Shown in pieces: positions 7,734 to 12,490 of a stretch of DNA of 12,490 bases (positions are counted from its first letter, which is position 1; every line of letters begins with the position of its first letter). The notes under the pieces are model-generated. The model saw only the letters and a list, made by a program, of their open reading frames with translations, was not told the DNA's origin and searched no databases. Origin of the DNA: Bacillota bacterium (lineage in GTDB: Bacteria; Bacillota; Clostridia; Lachnospirales; Lachnospiraceae); contig JAEZKD010000116.1 in NCBI GenBank assembly GCA_023415655.1, forward strand, positions 1 to 12,490, read 5' to 3'. Both the position numbers and the translations under genes were made by a program.

Positions 7734-8612
7734 TTAAGATATAATTAATTCACTTTTTCCGTCCTCAGGTTGACTATTTATCTGCTCTGGCTGTTCAATC
7801 GAAGTTTCAGAAACCGCCACCTGATCTGGATCTGTAATATCTGTAATAACATCCACACTTTGAATCTGTCCATCTAAGATTCGTATGATCTTATCTGCAA
7901 ATGCTGCAAGACGCGGATCATGTGTAACCATTACAATGGTTTGATTGTTATCTTTTGCAATTTTGCGTATGATTTGCATTACTTCCATCGCTGTTTTGGT
8001 ATCTAAGTTTCCTGTAGGTTCATCTGCAAATACAATCTCTGGTCTTGCAACAAAAGCTCTTGCAATACCAACTCTTTGTTGCTGTCCACCACTCATTTCC
8101 TTTGGTTTATGTTTTAATCTAGAAGCAAGCCCTACTTCCGTCAGCATCTGAACTGCGGCCTTTTTTCTCTTCCTTACACTCACCTTCTTAAATACTAAGG
8201 GAAACTCTACATTCTCTAATGCTGTCATCGTGTTAATTAAATTGTAAGATTGAAATACAAATCCTAGATAATTTTGTCGAAACCTTGCGAGCTGATTCTC
8301 TTTCATATTCGGAATTGACTTCCCCTTAATTAAGATCTGTCCAGATGTTGTCTTTTCGATACCTGCCATTAAATTCAGCAAGGTCGATTTTCCAGAACCT
8401 GAAGTACCAAGTAGACAGCAAAATTCACCTTTCAAGATTTCAAAGCTAACCCCATTGACTGCTACGATTCGTTCACGCCCCATATGGTATACTTTCTTGA
8501 CATTCTTAACCTCGATTATCTTCTCGAGAGACTTTTCTTTTTTGGAACCTATTTTTTTTGAATCTATTTTTTTTGAATCGCTTTTTTTAATATCAACTTT
8601 TTTTTCATCCAC
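7734..8612 (-). CDS. MacB/LolD-type ABC transporter ATP-binding protein with lysine-rich N-terminal extension
   Basis: ATPase of 292 residues that should power the permease encoded at the end of the operon. Complete motifs are visible: Walker A GTSGSGKST (69-77), Q-loop Q121, signature SGGQQQ (164-169), Walker B IVFADE with catalytic E188, D-loop, and switch H221. The overall form matches the LolD/MacB/FtsE group. The start is GTG 8612 because AGAGGG (8625-8620) is seven bases upstream; an in-frame TTG at 8672 lacks such a site. Residues ~6-29 are an unusual run of five-residue repeats (DSKKI type) not found in the core family. A C-terminal tail of ~40 acidic, polar residues follows the ATPase domain. 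It is the first gene of the operon; no strong promoter was recognised in the ~100 bases upstream. A regulatory role for the extensions is only a guess. Confidence 0.93.
   Translation of the reverse strand: MDEKKVDIKKSDSKKIDSKKIGSKKEKSLEKIIEVKNVKKVYHMGRERIVAVNGVSFEILKGEFCCLLGTSGSGKSTLLNLMAGIEKTTSGQILIKGKSIPNMKENQLARFRQNYLGFVFQSYNLINTMTALENVEFPLVFKKVSVRKRKKAAVQMLTEVGLASRLKHKPKEMSGGQQQRVGIARAFVARPEIVFADEPTGNLDTKTAMEVMQIIRKIAKDNNQTIVMVTHDPRLAAFADKIIRILDGQIQSVDVITDITDPDQVAVSETSIEQPEQINSQPEDGKSELIIS
8538..8594 (-). repeat. Fifteen-base tandem repeat coding for (D/G)SKK(I) units in the ATPase N-terminus
   Basis: The coding strand contains about four in-frame copies of a 15-base unit translating to DIKKS, DSKKI, DSKKI and GSKK. 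The two central copies are almost identical at DNA level. The repeat is rich in A7-A8 homopolymer tracts (8552-8559, 8567-8574 and 8582-8588, plus 8598-8605 just upstream). Copy number and tract length could vary between strains. Confidence 0.75.
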
Positions 8613-8617
8613 CTTTT

Positions 8618-8625
8618 CACCCTCT
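8618..8625 (-). promoter_or_regulatory. Shine-Dalgarno site that sets the ATPase start
   Basis: AGAGGGTG on the minus strand; its AGAGGG core ends seven bases before GTG 8612. No comparable site precedes the in-frame TTG at 8672, so the GTG start is preferred. Confidence 0.65.
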
Positions 8626-8714
8626 TTCCCCGAGTATATAGCAATTCCATCGTAACGAATATTTCTTAACAATAGGATACTTATAATCTTACTTTTTTCT
8701 TAAGTTAGTTTCAC

Positions 8715-8757
8715 CAAAAATGAGCTGTTGCATGATTTTATCTGATGCAACAGCTCA
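8715..8757 (-). terminator. Rho-independent terminator after the cytidylate-kinase-like gene
   Basis: Perfect 13-base-pair stem (8721-8733 against 8745-8757, arm TGAGCTGTTGCAT) with an 11-base loop, followed on the minus strand by a TTTTT run (8720-8716). It starts 16 bases past the stop codon of the kinase-like gene and separates it from the ABC operon, so the latter needs its own promoter in 8613-8714. The only boxes I see there are weak (for example TTGTTA, 17 bases, TGGAAT). Confidence 0.93.
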
Positions 8758-8773
8758 TAAAATACCTGCAGTC

Positions 8774-9385
8774 CTAACTATGTTTTACAAATTCAATGAT
8801 ACAATCTACGCAATTATCGATTCCAATTGCATTGCTCTTAATGGACAAGTGATAATTCTCAGCTCTTCCCCACTTTTCGCTTGCATGATAATTATAATAA
8901 TTTGCTCTTCGTTTATCAATCTTTAGGATATTCTCCTGTGCTTTATTCGGTGATAGTTGATCAATCTCAATGGATCTTTGAATTCGAAAGGCTACATCTG
9001 CCCATACAAATATATTAATCACATTCTTCATATCCTTTAATATGTAATCGGCACAACGTCCAACAATGACACAAGGGCCTTCGGAAGCTACCTTTCGAAT
9101 CACGTCTGATTGTGCAAGATAGATACGATCATCCAAAGACAAATGAGAAAATCCTAGCTCTTGATTTCCATAAGAATTCATTCCCATGGCAATCGAGTAT
9201 AATAAGCTATTTGTCGCTTTGCTCTCTGCATTCTCAAAAGCTGCTTCTGCAAATCCACTTTCCTTGGCTGCTCGTGTAATAATTTCATTGTCGTAGAATG
9301 GTATTCCTAGCTTAGCTGCAAGTTTTGAGCCGATTTCTCTTCCGCCACTGCCATACTGTCTGCTTATCGTGATTACTTTATTCAT
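8774..9385 (-). CDS. Cytidylate kinase-like family protein
   Basis: Predicted cytoplasmic P-loop NTPase-fold protein of 203 residues, matching the Cytidylate_kin2-like family common in Clostridia. The N-terminal strand-loop VITISRQYGSGGREIG (4-19) stands in for the nucleoside-kinase P-loop but carries Arg-Glu where a Lys-Ser/Thr pair is usual, as family members typically do. A second hallmark is VIVGRCADYIL (106-116), followed by FVWAD and a lid-like basic stretch with KIDKRRANYY (155-164). The true substrate is not established for the family, so Cmk activity should not be assumed. The start is ATG 9385, with GGAGGG five bases upstream; extending to a TTG at 9421 would ignore that site. It has its own promoter upstream and a strong terminator downstream, so it is probably monocistronic, with possible readthrough from the transglutaminase gene. 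Confidence 0.85.
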   Translation of the reverse strand: MNKVITISRQYGSGGREIGSKLAAKLGIPFYDNEIITRAAKESGFAEAAFENAESKATNSLLYSIAMGMNSYGNQELGFSHLSLDDRIYLAQSDVIRKVASEGPCVIVGRCADYILKDMKNVINIFVWADVAFRIQRSIEIDQLSPNKAQENILKIDKRRANYYNYHASEKWGRAENYHLSIKSNAIGIDNCVDCIIEFVKHS

Positions 9386-9390
9386 AATAA

Positions 9391-9396
9391 CCCTCC
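9391..9396 (-). promoter_or_regulatory. Strong Shine-Dalgarno site for the kinase-like gene
   Basis: GGAGGG on the minus strand lies five bases before ATG 9385. This is close to the ideal sequence and decides the start in favour of the 203-residue product. Confidence 0.75.
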
Positions 9397-9438
9397 ATTC
9401 CCAATTTCCTTTGCGGTACAAAGAAGTTGTATGTTTTT

Positions 9439-9467
9439 CTTATATACTTTTCTATATTGTATCACAA
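9439..9467 (-). promoter_or_regulatory. Sigma-A-type promoter of the cytidylate-kinase-like gene
   Basis: Minus strand: -35 TTGTGA (9467-9462), a 17-base spacer, and -10 TATAAG (9444-9439). It matches four and five of six consensus positions. It lies between the transglutaminase stop codon (9492) and the kinase-like start, giving a leader of about 45 bases. I see no terminator between the transglutaminase gene and this promoter. Confidence 0.6.
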
Positions 9468-9491
9468 ATTGGTGTTAATTCCTATCATTTT

Positions 9492-12071
9492 TTATATTAC
9501 TTTCCAAAACTTGAACCAGAATCTCTTAATTCCACTTAGATTTTGCTCGTAATTTACACGTAACTTAAGATAATACTGAAGCATTTTACTTGCTTCCTCC
9601 TGTTGAATCGTTTCATTCGAGAATTGTGCTTTTAAGACAAGTTCCACCATCTCCTGAAATCCTTTTGGAAGTAGGTTACATTCCTCCTGAGCTCTATTTG
9701 CAAAAACTTCAAAGGTATCCGTTACTTGTCGATGCACTCCACATTCACGTAATAGCTTCTCGACCTGAAGGTAGCAACCAATGACCTGTTTTCTAAGGTC
9801 ATTCGCTGTGATCTTATTCATCAGCTTGCGATATTTGAATAGATAACGTACTACTAGTCCGCCAATACTTACAACAATTGCAATCAAAATAGAAATTGTA
9901 ATGATATGCGAAGTAGTTCCTTCTTGATCGCTATGTTGTGCGATTGGTTTTTCCACTGCCTTAGTTGGTGTATTGGTTATCTTGCCAACCGGACTTTGTG
10001 TTGGTATCGGTGTGAAGGTTGGTTTTGGTGCTTCTTCTGTCACCTTTTCTTCTTTTTCATCCTTTTTATCTTGTATCTGATTCAGTAAATTGGATACGCC
10101 TTCTAGACTATAACCATCGGTTACCTCTATTGGAATCCATCCTACTGAATCAAAATATACTTCTACCCAAGCATGCGCATTGTAGTCACGAACATCTACC
10201 ACAGAAGTATCATCCTGTTGATTCCCGGTTTCAATGTCTTGAGTCGTTATCACGTAACCTTCGACATATCGTGCTGGGATACCGTAATTACGTAATAGCA
10301 ATGTTGCTGCTGTTGCATAATGAGAGCAATAACCTTTTTTAACATCAAATAAAAAGTATTCAGCAAAATCCACACCATTTGGTGCAATGCCAGGTGAAAG
10401 GGAATACTCAGTGTTCTCATGGATATATTCAATTACCTGCAGAATTAACCATACCTTATCCTCCAACCCACCAGAGCCAGTATCAAAAGATACTTGACGC
10501 AATCGTTCTAGTCCTTTTTCAGGCAGTCTTGTATAAACCTTATGTACGTAATTTCGATATGCTTTTTCGAATGCTAGAAATTCTTGATAATTATAATCAT
10601 TAGGTAATTTAGACTCTAGATTAGTTTCGTACACTTTTAGTAATAGTTCATTTAAATCAGAGCCATTGAAAGCAACATAAGTATCCATGAACATATAATT
10701 CTCTTTAGGTAGTTTTAAGGGCAAAACATACTGATCTGCCACTGTATTAAGTGTTGAGAAAAGAGAATAGTTATTTACATAAGGAGCGTAAAGAAATTTA
10801 TCATTAGCATTCTGATAAGTTACAAAAACTTCCTCTTTGTTTAATCCAAGCTCACCTAATAAGGTATCCTTGGATTCCATATTCGCTTCTTCCACCATAT
10901 TCATCCACTCCCAAAGCAAGGTTTCTCCATGGAAGCGATCGACTCCATATGTATCAAGAATGTCTTGATACTCCTGTTCCTCTTGCTCAGAGACATTAGC
11001 CCATTCATCTGTCTTATACTTAGCACCAGCAAAGCCCTTTAAATAGAGATACGATGCCTTTTGATCTAACGTCACAGTCAATGCTATTTCTCCAGTATAG
11101 CTGACCGTTCCAACATCTCCTAGCCTTCCGCTGTCAAGACCTACCGACTGTTTTCTTTTGTTTGATTGAAATGGGTTTACCTCATTCCATTCCTTCTTAA
11201 CATCTTCCACAAATTCTGCTATGGAGAATTCTCTCATCTGCTTTTGAATCTCAATCTTTCGATCTGTAAAATCAATCTTCTCGTCATAGGTTTCTTGCGG
11301 TATTACAAGCCAAACAATTAGATAAGCGATGATAAAGAATGTTAAGATGGCCAATGCAGATTGAATTCGAATCCTTTGCTTCCCATTGGTGCTAATCTCT
11401 TGCCTAACTTTCCCATGCTTAAACAGTCCACTTTTTAAACCATTCGGTATGTGATCCATCGTTTTCATCGATAAATATATTGCTATTGTGAACAGCAACC
11501 AAAATGCTGGAGGTACGACACCTAATGCAAGAAGGGTTCCATAAAAAAGTAAAATACAAAACAGATAAATAGAACGCATATAGTGTTGATATACTTCGAC
11601 GGACACAATAAAGGTGATTACTTGTGCAATCAGTAAGAAAAGGAAGGTCGTTGATCTAGTCTCATTTTCATACACCACAAATCTTACGGGATTTAAACCA
11701 TAATACACACTGGCCTTTGCAATAATGGCATTCTCAAGTGCATAGAATCCATTCTGTATGAAGGCCCAATAATGATAGCATGCACCCCCAATAAAGGTTA
11801 AGTAGAATAGAACGAGATACCATCTCAATTTATTTAGTTCTTGAAATGCAATATAAAATAATGTTGTTATAAAAAGTCCCATCAAAAACATCTGATGGTC
11901 CAATTTTAAATCTAATCCATCAAACCAGCTATAAAGAATGGCTAATACCGAAGCCATAATAAAGCAAAGATGAAACATAAGATGAGCAAAGTGATTTCTA
12001 TTACCATCTAATGACGTGATACGAATCTCATGACCCATCGATATTCCATTTTCTTTTTTTTCTCGTTTCAC
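9492..12071 (-). CDS. Membrane-anchored transglutaminase-like protein with DUF4129-like C-terminus (TgpA type)
   Basis: Large envelope protein of 859 residues from the preferred GTG. About seven membrane helices occupy the first ~260 residues. An extracytoplasmic region (~265-720) contains the transglutaminase core, with a full papain-like triad: C582 in KGYCSHYA, H633 in NAHAWVEVYF and D652 in VTDG. A Pro/Thr-rich linker (~683-710) leads to another helix (~722-744) and a cytoplasmic DUF4129-like helical tail (~758-845). Such proteins are thought to crosslink or cleave envelope proteins and are usually encoded with a MoxR ATPase and a DUF58 protein. The start is uncertain. GTG 12071 has GGGGAG eight bases upstream; ATG 12092 overlaps the previous stop codon as ATGA but has only a weak site. 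Either way, translation is probably coupled to the preceding gene. Confidence 0.92.
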   Translation of the reverse strand: MKREKKENGISMGHEIRITSLDGNRNHFAHLMFHLCFIMASVLAILYSWFDGLDLKLDHQMFLMGLFITTLFYIAFQELNKLRWYLVLFYLTFIGGACYHYWAFIQNGFYALENAIIAKASVYYGLNPVRFVVYENETRSTTFLFLLIAQVITFIVSVEVYQHYMRSIYLFCILLFYGTLLALGVVPPAFWLLFTIAIYLSMKTMDHIPNGLKSGLFKHGKVRQEISTNGKQRIRIQSALAILTFFIIAYLIVWLVIPQETYDEKIDFTDRKIEIQKQMREFSIAEFVEDVKKEWNEVNPFQSNKRKQSVGLDSGRLGDVGTVSYTGEIALTVTLDQKASYLYLKGFAGAKYKTDEWANVSEQEEQEYQDILDTYGVDRFHGETLLWEWMNMVEEANMESKDTLLGELGLNKEEVFVTYQNANDKFLYAPYVNNYSLFSTLNTVADQYVLPLKLPKENYMFMDTYVAFNGSDLNELLLKVYETNLESKLPNDYNYQEFLAFEKAYRNYVHKVYTRLPEKGLERLRQVSFDTGSGGLEDKVWLILQVIEYIHENTEYSLSPGIAPNGVDFAEYFLFDVKKGYCSHYATAATLLLRNYGIPARYVEGYVITTQDIETGNQQDDTSVVDVRDYNAHAWVEVYFDSVGWIPIEVTDGYSLEGVSNLLNQIQDKKDEKEEKVTEEAPKPTFTPIPTQSPVGKITNTPTKAVEKPIAQHSDQEGTTSHIITISILIAIVVSIGGLVVRYLFKYRKLMNKITANDLRKQVIGCYLQVEKLLRECGVHRQVTDTFEVFANRAQEECNLLPKGFQEMVELVLKAQFSNETIQQEEASKMLQYYLKLRVNYEQNLSGIKRFWFKFWKVI

Positions 12072-12079
12072 GTATCTTA

Positions 12080-12087
12080 CTCCCCTC
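12080..12087 (-). promoter_or_regulatory. Shine-Dalgarno site favouring the GTG start of the transglutaminase gene
   Basis: GAGGGGAG on the minus strand ends eight bases before GTG 12071. The ATG codons at 12092 and 12089 lie upstream of or at this site and so cannot use it. Confidence 0.5.
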
Positions 12088-12088
12088 A

Positions 12089-12490
12089 TCATGATTCCAA
12101 GCTTAGAATGGCTTCATCAATGTTAGCTATTGATAAACCATACGCTTTCATTCCCATAGCTACAGCCTCTGTTCTATAATCCTCAAAGTCATTCTCTGCC
12201 TCTTGTACCACATATAATTGAGTGATTGCAGATTTTCTTTGTGAGTTTAGAGAAGTAATGGTCTCTTCCTCTAAGAATGCTGTTATATAGAAAATATTCG
12301 TATACTGTTCATTGTTAAACTGAGCTTCATGATATGTGGCGAGACTGTGACTCATCCCCTTTAATTGACAGCGATATAACATAGCAACTGCTTCATAGCA
12401 GTCTTCTTCTTTTTCAATACGACACCTTTGACAAGTTTCTCTTGAATCATCATACCATATCATATAATGAATTTGCTCTTGATAGACCAT
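12089..12490 (-). CDS. Unrecognised protein, possibly the C-terminal part of a DUF58-family protein cut by the window edge
   Basis: 133 codons are visible before the stop (TGA 12091-12089), which overlaps the candidate ATG of the transglutaminase gene. The first visible codon is an ATG lying exactly at the window edge, so it may be the true start or an internal methionine; no upstream Shine-Dalgarno can be examined. The opening reads like a mid-domain beta strand (HYMIWYDDSRETCQ), followed by an acidic segment, a helix, then NIFYITAFL and ITQLYVVQEAE, an alternating strand-helix pattern like the VWA-like end of DUF58 proteins. Four cysteines (20, 23, 31, 41) occur early, the first two as CQRC. 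Its position directly before a TgpA-type transglutaminase is where a DUF58 gene usually sits. I infer this from context and pattern only; it could also be an independent small protein. Confidence 0.6.
   Translation of the reverse strand: MVYQEQIHYMIWYDDSRETCQRCRIEKEEDCYEAVAMLYRCQLKGMSHSLATYHEAQFNNEQYTNIFYITAFLEEETITSLNSQRKSAITQLYVVQEAENDFEDYRTEAVAMGMKAYGLSIANIDEAILSLES

Noticed and set aside
8613..8672. Twenty-codon extension of the ATPase to a TTG start
   Set aside because: There is no ribosome site before the TTG, whereas a good one precedes GTG 8612. The stretch is better read as leader or promoter DNA.
8613..8714. Candidate promoter boxes upstream of the ABC operon (TTGTTA, 17 bases, TGGAAT; also TATAAG and TATATA alone)
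   Set aside because: A promoter is expected here because a terminator lies just upstream, but none of the boxes matches well enough to place it.
9386..9421. Twelve-codon extension of the cytidylate-kinase-like protein to a TTG start
   Set aside because: The extension contains the strong GGAGGG ribosome site for ATG 9385, and the family's proteins begin at about that methionine.
10250..10432. Minus-strand frame of 60 codons inside the transglutaminase gene
   Set aside because: It is out of frame within the catalytic domain of an intact gene and has no start signal.

Overview
All ten protein-coding genes in this AT-rich window lie on the minus strand, so transcription runs from high to low coordinates. 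The gene set suggests a Gram-positive Clostridia bacterium, probably of the Lachnospiraceae. Clues are a 599-residue PepF-type oligopeptidase, a small Gx/HepI-family membrane protein, a Cytidylate_kin2-family protein, a TgpA-like transglutaminase with a DUF4129-like tail, strong purine-rich Shine-Dalgarno sites, and a signal-peptide protein anchored by a C-terminal membrane helix. The taxonomy is inference. There are no rRNA, tRNA, CRISPR, insertion-sequence or phage features, and no gene-free stretch longer than about 135 bases.

Reading in the direction of transcription, the right end (12490 to 9492) holds the end of an unrecognised gene, possibly the C-terminal part of a DUF58 protein. It overlaps a large membrane-anchored transglutaminase. 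This looks like the end of a MoxR / DUF58 / transglutaminase operon whose earlier genes would lie beyond the window. Next is a cytidylate-kinase-like gene with its own promoter (9439-9467) and a strong terminator (8721-8757).

The centre (8612 to 3606) is a compact four-gene operon closed by a terminator: a MacB/LolD-type ABC ATPase, an 839-residue secreted Ig-like (CARDB/COG1361-like) protein with a C-terminal membrane anchor, an 80-residue single-helix protein, and a MacB/FtsX-type permease. Gaps are 20 and 2 nucleotides, and the last pair overlap. It reads as a dedicated envelope transport or mechanotransmission complex in which the Ig-like protein takes the position a MacA-type adaptor would have. 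I consider it the most interesting part of the window.

The left end (3547 to 1) starts at a near-consensus promoter and carries a Gx/HepI-family membrane protein, a LacI-family regulator and oligoendopeptidase F. There is no obvious terminator between them, and a hairpin follows pepF at the window edge. The grouping is odd and the LacI target is not evident.

Several start codons were reassigned from Shine-Dalgarno positions: the ATPase (GTG 8612), cytidylate-kinase-like protein (ATG 9385), Gx protein (ATG 3488), permease (ATG 4959) and transglutaminase (GTG 12071, less certain).
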